Shown here: one piece after another, positions 23,026-35,100 of the stretch
How the letters are laid out: the number at the start of each line of letters is the position of its first letter
How positions within the stretch are numbered: position 1 is the first letter of the stretch
Source of the DNA: Epiperipatus broadwayi
Lineage: Eukaryota; Onychophora; Udeonychophora; Euonychophora; Peripatidae
Assembly: GCA_028023455.1 (NCBI GenBank)
Contig: JAQFVV010000017.1
Span: 3,746,098-3,810,097 of the forward strand
DNA length: 64,000 nt
Direction of reading: 5' to 3'
Translations under genes and position numbers: made by a program
The notes under the pieces: generated by a model
Database searches by the model: none
The model's input: only the letters and a program-made list of their open reading frames with translations
What the model was told of the DNA's origin: nothing

Positions 23026-23329
23026 ATATATATATATTAATTTTAACGTCTGAAAATGTGACTTATACGTTAGCTTAAATTAGTTAATAAATGATGTGAA
23101 TAAATATTGAAAATCAAATTTACAACAATAAAACATCACATGACATATCCACATGATTTCGACTTACATATTGCTGTTTTAGTAGCAAATTTTCTTTTCT
23201 TTAGTTTTGTCACTTACTGTAAGCTTTAGAAAGCAATAATTGCAGATAGTGGTTACTAAATCTCTATCCTGTGTTTTTCAATAGCTAGATAGTATAACAT
23301 AAAGATAACATAAAGATAAATGAAAGCAA
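23026..23329. other. AT-rich DNA, nothing recognised
   Basis: No supported feature. Confidence 0.45.
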
Positions 23330-23470
23330 TTGGAAGGAAGATGCTTTAGATCCTAATGTCCAGCTGGCTGTTCTATGATCCAAAGCTCCTTACTGATGAA
23401 AGCCATAAACTTAAAAGTAGTATGGGATTTTGGATAGAAAACAGTATAGGTATTTATTAAGCACTGTCAT
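23330..23470 (+). repeat. Family B-like hammerhead relic
   Basis: Plus strand at about 23,384-23,436: CTCCTTA, CTGATGA, a stem II remnant, AAAA for GAAA, then TATGGGATTTTGG. The order and flanks (GATCCAAAGCTCC) match family B, but the second core segment is mutated. Confidence 0.6.
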
Positions 23471-23989
23471 CTGGCAACTACCCTTTCTAAAAACTTAAAA
23501 TAAGTGTCAAAAAAGGGTGAAATTAAAATGTTTGTATAAAAGGATGAACAATATTCACACATCTTGACCAAACACACGTCATTATATAATATAGGAAACA
23601 CTAAATAAGGAAAAGTTAACTCTTTTTGATACCTTTCAAAAACACCAAACAGGGAAATTCCGATTCTCCATTCCATAGTATGTGAACATGGATAAATGCT
23701 CACCAACATGCATTAATCAGCCACGAGTTTATTGGCTTTTTATTTCTCAGTATAGGATCAAGTAATAGCATGCCTTTTTCTCAGTTGATTGGCAGTTTTT
23801 TATTGAAGTATTTTATTAGAAGAATTTCTTGGAGGCAGGATGAATTTGTATATGAATGAACTTTTTTAAAATAGATATTTACAATCATGATAGAAAAAAT
23901 TAAATAAAGGACCATAATTCCCAGGAGATTGTAAAGTCACAAGCCATGGCTATGGGCACTAAGAATCTCCAATTGTAAACCCAGGCTAT

Positions 23990-24545
23990 TATTGGAGACA
24001 ACTTTTTATTTAGGTACTTACAATTGCAGATCATGTTCAAGTTATCAGATTGTACAAATTGGAACATTTGTCTGATATCAAATGAGATATTGTTGGACTT
24101 TGTGAAGTTAGAAGAAAAGATGAAGAGACAATTGATTTAAAAAGTAGACATGTACTTTACTGTAAAGGCACAAATATTGGAAGGACCAGTAGAATGAGAA
24201 AAAGTGGAAGAACAACATTGTAGAGATAATTATTCAAGTTAATGGAATCTACCAAAATGCAGATACTTGAGATTAATGCACCAATATATTTTCATTATGA
24301 TGAAGTAGACGATTTTTATATGGATGTACAAAATGCTTTTGATGAGACAAAACAACATTTTAATAACATTATGGAAGTTAATGCTAGAATTAGTAAATGA
24401 ATGAACGATGAAAGTGTTGTGGATAAATTATAGTTATGATGATAGAAATGATAAAGACACACACTTGTGGAGTCTGCAGAAAAGGAAAAATTATATACTA
24501 TGAATTCTTTCTTTGAGAAAAAAATTAATGGTCATAAAGTGAATA
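23990..24545 (+). pseudogene. RTE-type LINE APE endonuclease remnant
   Basis: Broken frames encode, in order, a block like DHVQVIRLYKLEHLSDIK, then DIVGLCEVRRKDE (containing the catalytic glutamate region of APE-type nucleases), LYCKGTNIG, NAPIYFHYDEVDDFYMDVQ, and finally GERNDKGHTLVESAEKEKL. The order matches the N-terminal endonuclease domain of RTE proteins. Stops and frameshifts throughout show it is dead. No reverse transcriptase follows; a diverged tandem repeat begins at about 24,546. Confidence 0.75.
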
Positions 24546-25190
24546 AAGAAACATCTTCACACTCTCAAACTAAGATGCTTTATATTGGCCTATAAAATTA
24601 AATTTAGGTTCAAACGATAGGATGGCCACTTTTACCTTTTCAAAGTCTTTATCTTGTTTTTGGATTTAAGAATATCCTTGATATTCAACAAGACATCATT
24701 AAGCTACTATAACAACATTATAATGCATGTGATGAGGGTGAAAATTCATTCTAAATTAAATACAATCTCTGTACCAGTAAATAAAATTGAATATTACATA
24801 GTTTCAATAGATTGCAATGTTAATAAATTGAAAAATTTCACGATCATTAATATATAGAAATAAATTTATGATATAAAGTGAATAAAAAATCATCTTCATG
24901 TTCTCAAACTAAGATCCTTTAGATTGGCCTATATAGCTAAATTTAGATTCAAAAGATAGGATGGGTGTCCTTACCATTTTCAAAAGTTGCTACCTTGTGT
25001 TTTGGTTTGAGAGTATGCTCAATTCTCAATTCTTGTGCTTTGGTTTGAGAGTATCCTCACTATTCAACAAGACAGCATTGAGTTATTATAACAACATTAC
25101 AGTGCATCTATTAGAATATAAATGCCTTCTGTTTAAATTACATATAATCTCTTTGCTAGCAAATAAAATTGAATATATTTTTCTGTAAAA
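24546..25190. repeat. Two diverged tandem copies, about 330 bp each
   Basis: The order TCATAAAGTGAATAAA, CTCTCAAACTAAGAT, TTGGCCTATA, GATAGGATGG, TATTCAACAAGACA-CATT, ACAACATTA is found at 24,532-24,790 and again at 24,875-25,165. Family unknown; no RNA-gene or coding signal. Confidence 0.6.
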
Positions 25191-25249
25191 CTGCTGGAAA
25201 AGTTTTGGAGATATAAAATTTCTCTGTCATACAGCCGTTATCTGTTTTA

Positions 25250-25840
25250 ATCTTTTTAGCTTACCTTGTAATCTAATAATAACTGCTGTTGTATTTTGAT
25301 AAATATTTTCCAGGATATGACATTACCCTGGGTCCATATCTCAGTGCTTTAATCATTGTAAAAATTCCTATAAAATCAAATGGATTTTCATAATCTATAA
25401 TTTCAAAGCATAATGGCAACTCATAATCATTATTTTTTTTTGCTTCGAAAACTTCTTTCCATATTTGGATGTAATCCACTAACATAAAGCCACTTTTAAA
25501 TTCTGTTTGTTCTTTTGGTTGATTTCAGGTGAAAGCATGTCATAGATGAGTTGTAATCATCTTAGTAATGATTTTGTATAAAACTGCTCAAAGACTGGTA
25601 GGTCTGTAACTTCTAATATCTTTTTTATCTTCTTTGAATATCAATATAATTACTGCATTTTTGCAATCATCTTATATATCTTTATCATTTAGTCATTTGC
25701 CTATAGCTTTACCAACATTTTAATTTTATTTCCTCACCTGTTTCTTGCAATATATCAATAATGTTTCCATCATCTTCTGGAGCTTATTTCCTCTTAGTTG
25801 ATTTAATTGCCTGCCCCATCTCATCATTTAAAATACTTGA
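25250..25840 (-). pseudogene. RTE-type LINE reverse transcriptase remnant
   Basis: The minus strand preserves fragments of the same RT domain as 37,556-38,300: a KKIEDI-KLQTYQSLSSFIQNHY-DDYNSS-like N-terminal stretch (about 25,620-25,540), a GFMLVDYIQIWKEV block (about 25,480), NDYELPLCFEIIDYENPFDFIGIF (about 25,430-25,360), and the ITTAVIIRLQG-like block (25,290). The conserved aspartate in the IIDYE segment is kept, but KAFDS has become NPFDF. Multiple frameshifts and stops are present. With the endonuclease piece at 23,990-24,545 on the opposite strand, this is a second, independent insertion. Confidence 0.7.
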
Positions 25841-27145
25841 CAATCTAGAAGATGTAATTATAGTGATTATTTTGTTTTTTTTGTTCTTTGTTACTTTATA
25901 ATTCTTTATACAATTCTTCCACACATTTCATGATATATTTCATCATTTTAATATTAGTTTTATTTTTTATTTTTATTACAGAAATTATTTTCCTTCTACT
26001 ACCAAGATATTGTTTTATAAATGTATTAAATAATCTCCACACCAATACACCTTTTCTTAATACATTTATAAAAGATATTGAAAGAAAATGGCTAATGGTT
26101 TTATTGCTAGGAATTCATAAAAGGTTCCACTGCTTAACCTGCACCCATGAGAAAGAAAAATGTGAGTAACTCTATATGTGTGTGTGCTAAATTAAAAAAT
26201 CAGATATATTAATCTTTAATAAGAGTTTACAATTTATATCTAAGCTAGAGATAATCTCTAGTTTAATAACTGATTAGTGGTAAACATTACTGTATTTACT
26301 ATATTGGATTGCATCAAAAGTTGTGGGTGGAATAATTTTTACACTTATAAATCAAAATGTAACAATCTGCTAAAATATTGTTTTATACTTTTGAAATGTT
26401 TATTCTCTTTTATAGTTTTCCTTGCAAAACCACAGTTATATATTTTTATATACTATTATTAACTTTTTTCCTTAACATTTAAAATTTTCAGATATTCAAT
26501 TCTTTTTAACAGATCATTTTTAAATATTTTTATATTTCTCTTTTCTTGCACATCGTTTTGCCTCAGTCGAAAATTTATTGGTAAATTGCCACTCTTTTAA
26601 ACGTTATTTTTATTTAAGTTCTTAGCAGACTATCGGTTATTTTGCTATTAATCTTAGTCAGTATGAACCATCTTCAAAGTCTGTTAATAATTTAAAGTGA
26701 TTTGCAATTTCTTATTTAAATTCATTGGACTGTTTAGAAAATTAAGTTTGTCATTTATTAGCACAGCATTTCTTAATAGTTTTCGCTCTGGAGCTAGCTT
26801 TGCATTAATCCTTCTCTTATATCTCATTAATCAATGATAATCACTTACTTGTGTTGAATTCATTAACAACATTACAATTTTGAAATGTATACTTTCTATT
26901 TATCAAAATATATTCCAATTCTGTCCTACTTTTTTTTTCATGCTAGCATTTGTTGCCATAATCTGTCCTCTTTTATTTCTATCATTATAATTAACTTTAT
27001 TTACATTGCTTTCAACTATCAATCGCTTTCCACGATAATTTTAAAATGTTGTTTGGTGTGGTCTTTTTGTACATTCCTATAAAAATCTTTTATTTGTTTA
27101 TCACAACGAAAATTGGGTGAAGTTAAACCAAAATTCATCTTTATT
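25841..27145. other. AT-rich intergenic DNA
   Basis: About 1.3 kb without a recognisable feature. Small open frames have no domains. Confidence 0.45.
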
Positions 27146-27147
27146 TA

Positions 27148-27445
27148 TAATAATCAAAATTACTCCAAATTCACAACTCAACCAGACTAGCCAAGAAAAT
27201 AAACTCTAAAACACTATCACTGGTTTCACTGCTACGAGGTAGACTTCTCAAGTGTAAAGAACTGCAAAATAACATATTTAAACTAAATAATCAAAATTAC
27301 CCCAAATTCACAACTTAACCAGACTACACTTGAGAAGTCTGCTTGTAGCAGTGAAACCATTGGTAGTGTTTTTAGAGTTTATTTTCTTGGTTAGTCTGGT
27401 TGAGTTTTGAATTTGAGATAATTTTGATTATTTATTGACTCGTTT
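27148..27445. repeat. Inverted repeat family H with hammerhead-like arms
   Basis: Arms of about 110 bp (27,148-27,260 and 27,325-27,440) plus a short third partial copy in the middle (27,288-27,330). Each arm contains ACAC, TTGAGAA, a CTGC/GCAG-type stem, GAAA, a palindrome-like ACC-GGT segment, A, then GTGT, on the minus strand at left and plus at right. Stem I ACAC/GTGT pairs, but the first core differs from CTGANGA at two positions in both arms. Confidence 0.55.
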
Positions 27446-28700
27446 AACTTTATGCATTTAATGTTTATTTATAATAAATACCAGCATAGGTTGGAAGGCA
27501 AAACTCATAAAAAATTTACAGTTATGATTTTAAAAAAGTTGAAAAGCAAAACAATATTTAATTTTTAAAAAATAGTAATATTGAATTAAATTACTTTATA
27601 CAACAGTTTTTTTAATGTACTTTAAAAATTAATAGGAGAAAAACATTAAAAAACAACGATCTCAAAATATTTTAGGCTTTTAAAAAATGTTGGAAGCAAC
27701 TTACCAATAAAAAATGGCCCAAGTACACACAAAAGGATCTTATATTTTTTACATTAAATAGTCATATTACGATTATGCTAAGGTTATGTGATAATAAAGC
27801 ATTATTAGCATTAGGTAGAGAACAACTTTCTATTAAGTGATTGTATTTTTATTCCACATTATTCAACTGAAGATAAATTTTGAAATGTTAAGCTTAGTGT
27901 CCACATCTCTTATCCTGTAAGATATAAAACATTTTTAAACATTATTTAACAAAAAACATTCATATAGAAATCTGAAATAAAAATAACATATGTAAGCAAT
28001 TTCCAGATAATATGCAAGTAGTCTATCTCTCAATGCATAATTTGGAAAAAAATAATCTTTATAAATGTGATGTGATAATGTATGTCTTTTTAAAATGATA
28101 ATATTTAGAAAGTGCTACCTTATTAAAACTGTTTTTATAAAGTTTATATAATTTTTCTATATAAAAAGTATGCTATTTGAAATATTCTATTTCAAACAGT
28201 ATTTAAAATAGTAGATGCTCTATAATTAACCCTTTTATAATTAATAAAGTAAATATCTTTTTGAAAAAAAAAAACTAAAGTTTTCTTTTCTTTTTTTTTA
28301 TAGTTATATTCTCTTAATTAATTTTCACCCAAATCTTCTATTAGTGCTCCAAGTTTTTATAATTAATCTCCATGATAAATTTAATTTATTCAATTCATAG
28401 AATAAACTTTAATTTAAAAAAGGTTTTGAGTGATGTAATGATTAAGATTGGAATTCTAACTAAATATTCAAATGTTAGCAATCATCTTTTAACCCTTCTG
28501 TGGCTTGCTTCAAGTAAACTCATTCAAGGTTTTAATTTGCTATAATTCCGGAAGTTTTTACGTTATTGTAGTGTATTTATGCTTATTTTAAAGCTTAAAA
28601 AGTACCGTAAATGCTGCTCTCTCTTGAATTATTTTACGAGTAAAACATCAATAATATAGGCATTCAAAGCTACAACAGAGACAGAAGCTCAACCTTTCTA
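27446..28700. other. AT-rich intergenic DNA
   Basis: No gene, RNA or clear repeat seen. Confidence 0.45.
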
Positions 28701-28703
28701 GAT

Positions 28704-28770
28704 CCTGATTGGTTGGTTAGCATTTTTGACAATCCTGATTGATTGGTTAGCATTTTTGACAATGGAAAAA
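28704..28770 (+). repeat. Two-unit tandem repeat, 33 bp
   Basis: ATCCTGATTGGTTGGTTAGC and the following ATTTTTGAC are repeated once with a single change (G to A). Confidence 0.75.
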
Positions 28771-28789
28771 ACATCTGTCAATAATTTTC

Positions 28790-30750
28790 ACTGCTCCAAC
28801 TTCTGTTTGACTTTGAAAATGAAAATTAATATCTTAGAATGTTTTTTTATTATTTTTCTTACATTTATAAATTATTTTCATAAAATATACTGAAAATATA
28901 GTTATTTTAGAAAAATAGTTAAGATTTTAATAAAAATTATTTACTTTTACACAAACATAATTTGAGAAAGAAAATCATTGACATAAGCAACATTTTTTAA
29001 TAGGTTATAAATGATCTTTTGAAATTATCCACTATAAAATATTTTTATAATTATAAACCGAAATTTATTTTTGAAAAAACTTTCCTTCACTTTCATATTC
29101 TGACAAATTATTAATATTTTTTTACAAATGAAACTAAAATAAATATAATATTAAAAGATGAATATGTTTTTACGGCTGATTCTGTAATTGACCAATCAGA
29201 AGTTTAGAGTTTTAATTCGCTTAGCCAAACAGAATATTGGACATCAGAAGAGTTAACCCATGAACTGCACTGTATGATCATTTTCATATGTGGCTTTGTC
29301 TTACTCTCAAACTACTATTTTTAAAGTTATTTTGCTGATTTTATGGTTATTTATTAAGAAAATCATACTGAATAATGCTGCCATCTTTAGAATTTATTTA
29401 CAACTAATAAATCAGTAATATTTAAATTTAATGGTATAACAATAATGTAAGCACTGCTTTCAAAGCACTGATTGGTTGTTTCTTCTGTTCTCCACCAGAG
29501 TTTACCTATCAATTAATTTTGACAGTTCAATTTTTCATATTGATTTTTCAAGTGAAAACATATGTCTTAGAACTTTTTTTGACACATTAATGGTTTTTTT
29601 TCATAAAATATATGTGAAATATAAATTATTTTAGAAAAAGAATTCAGACTTTAGTAGAAAATGTTTACTTTTATATGAAGGTAAATTGACAAAAAAAAAA
29701 TCAACAATATACAACTTCAATTTATAATTGGATAACAAACATATTTTATGTTTACCAGTATAAATTATTTTCATGAATTATAAATAGAAATTTATTTTTT
29801 AAAAATTTTTTTGTTCACTTTAATAATCTAATGAATTATTAATTTGCATTTTAGAAATGAAACTAAAACAAATATAGTTTTAAATGATAAATATATATTT
29901 ACTGCTGATTTTTTAATTGACCAATCAAAAGTTTGCAACTTTAATTGCATCTGCAAACAGGTATTTTAAATTATTAAAAAGTTAAAAAAAACATTCTGTG
30001 CATAAGTAAAAGTATAAGCTTTTGGCTGACAATATAAAAATATAAAAATAAGTTTACTTATTTATTATTACTAATGAATTTGCTTTTTATTAATCTTATG
30101 GTCTTGTCATTTAGATGTTATTTTAATATATTAGCTTTGAAATGAAAATTGATGAACTGAAAATTTACAGCATTAAACACAAGACACCTATTGTCAATAA
30201 CTTTATTATCTTTTGTTATTTTTTTTAATAATTAAAAGTTGAATTTTAATATTTCAAAGAATATTTTTATTATATGAGCATATATTTTAATAAAATTTGT
30301 CTTTACTATACATTTTTTATATATCTCATTAGGTTCATTTTCTAGCCTGAAGACTAAAGTGATTTTATTGATCGCTTATGTTTGTTTACTTTTACTGTTA
30401 CTATGCTTTTTTTTTTTTTGCAAAATTGATATATTATTTTTTTAAACTAATTTTGATTTTTTGAATTAATATTTTTAATAAAATTTATAAAAAAAATATA
30501 AAGTTAATACAAGGGAGTTTTTTCATTAACATTCTCACTATAAGCACATTTTTGCAGTGCTTTCTAGTGATGCTGTGGTTATCTTTGGCTTACCTTCATT
30601 CTCTTACAACCATATGTAGCATTTGATTGTCAATTTTCTGTGTGTTTGATGCTATCTTGATTTATAAGATTTTTTAAAAAATCTGCAGATGTCAGTATCA
30701 TGCAGAAAATGTAAATAAGCTAAAAACTGTGCTGATTGGTCGATACTTTG
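28790..30750. repeat. Diverged tandem duplication, about 720-bp period
   Basis: Segments at about 28,800-29,240 and 29,530-29,965 share the order TTTTCATAAAATATA, ATTTTAGAAAAA, AAATGAAACTAAAA-AAATATA, then CTGATT-T-TAATTGACCAATCA. CTGATTGGTT-type starts lie at 28,705, 29,466 and 30,730, hinting at a third, poorer copy. No coding sequence seen. Confidence 0.5.
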
Positions 30751-30915
30751 TTTTCAGGTTTCAAGCATGCTTATGAGAATATTTCCAAGTTGTTTTTCTT
30801 TTCTTTTACTTCAGTAAGACAGATTTTATATTTTCCATAGTCTATTTACATACTTACAATTATTTTTGAAAAATGGTTTACAAATATTTATTTTAAGACA
30901 AATATTTATGATTAT

Positions 30916-31027
30916 GTCAAGCGTTGTTAGCCAAGAGGTCAGCGCGGCCGCCTTGCAAGTGAACAGTTGGTTGCAGACAACCGGTTGTTGCAGGTTTGTC
31001 TCCTGGCCGATACTATGACATATAAAA
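30916..31027 (+). repeat. tRNA-derived SINE with target-site duplication
   Basis: Relative of the element at 10,366: GTTAGCCAAGAGGTCAGCGC at the A-box end, CTTGCAA anticodon-like loop, GGTTTGTCTCC B-box region, CCGATAC end, then a short A-run. It is flanked by a 16-bp direct repeat, AAATATTTATGATTAT, at 30,900-30,915 and 31,028-31,043, the hallmark of LINE-mediated insertion. Confidence 0.85.
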
Positions 31028-31043
31028 AAATATTTATGATTAT

Positions 31044-31737
31044 ACACCTATTTCATTTGAAATTATTTAATTTTGAAATAAGTCAAGATAATTTTAGCAA
31101 CATTAAACAGTGAATTATGATTGGCTGAAGAAGAAATACTTCTTATGATTATAACTGTTACATTTTTGCATTATTTTAGTAAATGGAATTTTAAATTAAA
31201 AATTTTTTTGCTTTATGATGTTATGACAATAATTTATTCAGATTTTAAAAATGGAGTTTAAATAAAAAATATTATGTGAATAATACATTTTATTAGAAAT
31301 TACAAAGTGTTATTATTTCAATTACATATTTCAGTTTATTAAATTTTTTTCTATATTTGCAACATTGAAATATTATATTTAAAAATATTTTTCTTTGTAA
31401 AATTGTATTTGCAATAAATAAAGTTTATTTAAATATGATAGAGAATAATGGTTTAATTGTAAAAATAAAATGCTGCAAATTAACCAAATGCCCATTTGGA
31501 GCTATCAAAGTGGCACTCAGTCTAGCTAATAATGAAATCATTCAATTTATATTTATAAATCAGATCTATCATTAATTTTTAAATAAACTTGCAAGCTATT
31601 ATATATATTTATCAGTTTATTCATTAACTTAAATGGCAGATAAGAAATAGATTTTTTTTATCTGTTTATAAATTATGAATATAAAATTAAGTAGTATATT
31701 TAAAATAGTCAAAATAAGAGTCATAGATCACATGATC
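31044..31737. other. AT-rich DNA, nothing recognised
   Basis: No supported feature. Confidence 0.45.
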
Positions 31738-31859
31738 CTATTCTCTTAAGCTTGTAAGTTATAAACAATGAGGATTGCCAATTCCTCAACAAGCTTTGTG
31801 ATAAATGCTTAGCTAGAGAAAGCATTTAAAATATCTCTGTCAGAATCCCCCCTTCCCCA

Positions 31860-31902
31860 ACCTCTGACCATGGTTTCATGCTCTGGCACTCCTCAGAGAG
31901 GT
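31860..31902 (-). ncRNA. Hammerhead ribozyme, family C (textbook copy)
   Basis: Minus strand: ACCTCT, CTGAGGA, stem II GTGC/GCAT with loop CAGA, GAAA, palindromic stem III ACCATGGT, C at the cleavage position, AGAGGT. Stem I is a perfect 6-bp duplex and all core residues are canonical. As a monomer stem III would have 3 bp and a 2-nt loop; as a dimer it gives 8 bp. Confidence 0.92.
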
Positions 31903-32026
31903 GCTAGGGTAGGTTCAGACACTAGATCTAAAAACACTAACCCAAAGCCACTCAATAAATAACTTTTAGTTAAATGCTTGGCTTTGGATTAGTGTTTTTA
32001 GATCTAGTGTCTGAACCTACCCTAGT

Positions 32027-32069
32027 ACCTCTTTGAGGAGTGCCAGAGCATGAAACCATGGTCACAGGT
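32027..32069 (+). ncRNA. Hammerhead ribozyme, family C (right arm, one core change)
   Basis: ACCTCT, TTGAGGA (C to T at the first core position), stem II GTGC/GCAT, GAAA, ACCATGGT, C, ACAGGT. The change at the conserved C is expected to kill activity. Stem I has one mismatch. Confidence 0.8.
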
Positions 32070-32165
32070 TTGGGGGGGTCCTAAAAGAGATATTTTAAAT
32101 GCTTTCTTTAGCTAAGCATTTATCACAAAGCTTGTTGAGGAATTGGCAATTCTCATTATTTATAA

Positions 32166-32627
32166 GTAGTATATTTGGCTGGTAAGTTAAATATAAGTTT
32201 GTTCTGAAATAATATTACATATTTATGTGGTGTTTAATTATTTGTTATTGGGAAAGTGTGAAGGTCAGCATTATATAAAATGTATAATATTAATATCATT
32301 TACATTCTTTATTACTTTTACAGTTCTTTTTACAATCTACTATTGACAGTTTCAATTGTTCCAGCAATCATCAACTATAATGAACACTGTACAAATACAT
32401 GAATACAAATATACATGGACATATAATTTTACATTTTATATATACATATTTTTAATCATATAATCTTTATATATATATATATATCTTTACAGATCCCTTT
32501 ATATAATTATTACCTTTTTATATACATCATACATTTTAACCTTTTTTAATATTTTATATTTATCAATCAACACTTCCTATTACATATATATATATTACTT
32601 TTATTTTTTTTATTTTTCATTATTTTT
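32166..32627. other. AT-rich DNA, nothing recognised
   Basis: Short (TA)n patches only. Confidence 0.5.
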
Positions 32628-32867
<240 letters not shown>

Positions 32868-33690
32868 TATTTGTTATATTTGTGAAGAAGATTGCTAGGG
32901 CAATCGAAATGTCAATAGTGGGTTGTAAAAAGCTTTGTAAAGTAATAAAGAATGTAAATAATATTAATATTATATGAATTTGGCAATGCAATAAGAAAGA
33001 TAAAGTTACTATATATAATGCCTAGGAATTTTATACAATGGCAAAAGTTGGGCATCCAAGTATGAAATGCTTAGATTTTCACACACTTTTGTAGACATCC
33101 TATAAAATGCCAGAAGGAAAATTGACAAAATATAAAATGCTCCCAGTATAAATGTTTATGGTGTCAATGTGATGTTAGTGTTGAGTTTCATGTGTTTAAC
33201 ACATGATTAATGATTGAAATTGTTAGTAAATCTTATATATGCATCTTATGGTTAGTTAATGAAGAATAGAAAGATAAGAAATTCCTTACATTCTTGAAGA
33301 TTTATTTAATCTTAAAATCCTTCATTCTTAGCACTTTACTTCCAAAATAATGGTGTAAAAATGCCATTATTTCTTTTCTGGCTTATTTGATCTTTATATA
33401 AAATTCAGCATTTCACTACCATCATCCCACATCAACTTGTTATTGTTATATTTTTTATCAGAGGGTTTATCAATAGAAAATAATAATCATAGTGTAGTTG
33501 AAATAATGAAGTAATAACTGAAAAATTAAGTAAAAAGAGTCTATTACTAGCAGTAATCTGTAAAACCAATTGCAACTACCATCTTCATATTGAAAAGGAA
33601 TTATAAACAAATTTTTGACAAATATAAAGTCTTTTCCCATATGAATTGAACTGGTTTAAAAACATTCCAAAAAACAATATCAAATGGCAT
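32868..33690. other. AT-rich DNA, nothing recognised
   Basis: No supported feature. Confidence 0.45.
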
Positions 33691-33699
33691 TCAGCCTAT

Positions 33700-34310
33700 A
33701 AGAGTCTCATAATGATTTTTGATGAAAAGAAAATGTGGGTCATGTCAAAGTCTGAGTTTGAATCCCGAATATATTACATACATAAATGCAGGTTTAAACC
33801 TGTACAATGTATTAATTTATATAAATAGTGCATAATAGGTCTGCCCATCTCTTGCATATATTTGTATAAATAAATTATTCTCTTGTACATGAGGGTCAGA
33901 ATGACTAACATCAACATGGGTAGAATGACAACCTTGGGACTAATGTGGGATTTGAACATTCCGTCATCAGATTTTCAATGAAATGGATGGCTGAAGAGTT
34001 TCAAGAATTGTGGATTGGAGTAGTTTAAAATCTTGTCCATTAAAGTATGAAGATTGGCTATCTTAATATAAAGCTGAGGACTGATTGTATATATGTGTGG
34101 ATCTAGTAATCTGGACCAATTGATGGTTGCTGATTTAGCATGAAATATGTATATTGGTGATTATTTATTTTTTCAACATATGTATGATCAGGTGGGTCAG
34201 CAATATAAGATGGCATGGAGAGTTGAGGGTCATGTAAAAGTCTGAGTTCGAATTCTTTATATATTACAATATATGTGCAGGTGTGTGTAAGCCTGTACAG
34301 TGTATTAAAT
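33700..34310 (+). repeat. Hammerhead repeat family A, one unit plus partial unit
   Basis: AAAGTCTGAGTT-GAAT and the following ATATATTAC lie at about 33,748 and 34,228, a 480-bp tandem period. The plus-strand motif at 34,120-34,163 is decayed (TTGATGG for CTGATGA), although GAAA, the stem III region and TTGGT remain. Both unit ends carry a B-box-like GAGTTCGAAT segment. Confidence 0.75.
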
Positions 34311-35100
34311 TACATAAGTTTATTTGTATTTTTACTTAACTTTTATTTTTATTTATTCTTTTATTAACTCCAAAATATTTTTTTTATTCATATTCATTTT
34401 TCAAAACTCTACCATTTTGTTTTTCTTTTATTAACTTATTTGTCTTTTTCCACTTCTCATAATTATGTATCTGTAATATATTCTCTACATATTTATTCTA
34501 TTTTCATTAACTTTTTATATTATAAAATATTTCTTGTTTGTTTTGAATATTATAAAATATTTCTTGTTTGTTGTCCTCTCCAGGCAATCCAACTAAGTAG
34601 ATTTCTCCATAAGGTATTAAAAGTGGATAGAAACCAGTCTCCTTGTGTGAGATTGGTATTGTGAAAGTTATCAAAACTGTCAACATGGGCAAGGAAATGA
34701 GTATTACCTCTGTAACAATGTAAATATATTATTCATTAAATAGAGCTTAAAATATATATTTGGGCTAGGAATAATGTCTAGCTTAATAAATGATTAGTAA
34801 AAGTTATTAATATATTCCCATCGAGTGGTTTATATTAAAGTTTTGAGTGCAGAAAATTTGAAGCTTGCCAATCAAATATTTTTTTCTATTCTATTTTTAT
34901 TATGTAGTGTAACTTTCCAAATATTTTAAATTTATTTTTAATTTTCCTTATTAAAAAAAAAATCCAGTCCAATTTACCCTAGATAATAAGTGGATATAAC
35001 ATTACTGTCATCTGTTGAATGGTTTTAAACCACATTTTGTAATCTATTAATGTTTTGAAATGAATTAGCAGTTTACACCCAATTAGAGGATGCAATTAAT
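34311..35100. repeat. AT-rich DNA with a 33-bp tandem pair
   Basis: ATTATAAAATATTTCTTGTT occurs twice in tandem at about 34,517-34,582. Nothing else recognised. Confidence 0.55.

Larger units (their letters stand above)
31738..32165. repeat. Hammerhead repeat family C, inverted pair
   Basis: Arms meet near 31,950-31,990. The outer ends are ATTGCCAATTCCTCAACAAG and its complement. The left arm has a perfect hammerhead on the minus strand; the right arm has one on the plus strand with a single core change. A fragment of the same family lies at 3,195-3,360. Confidence 0.87.
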
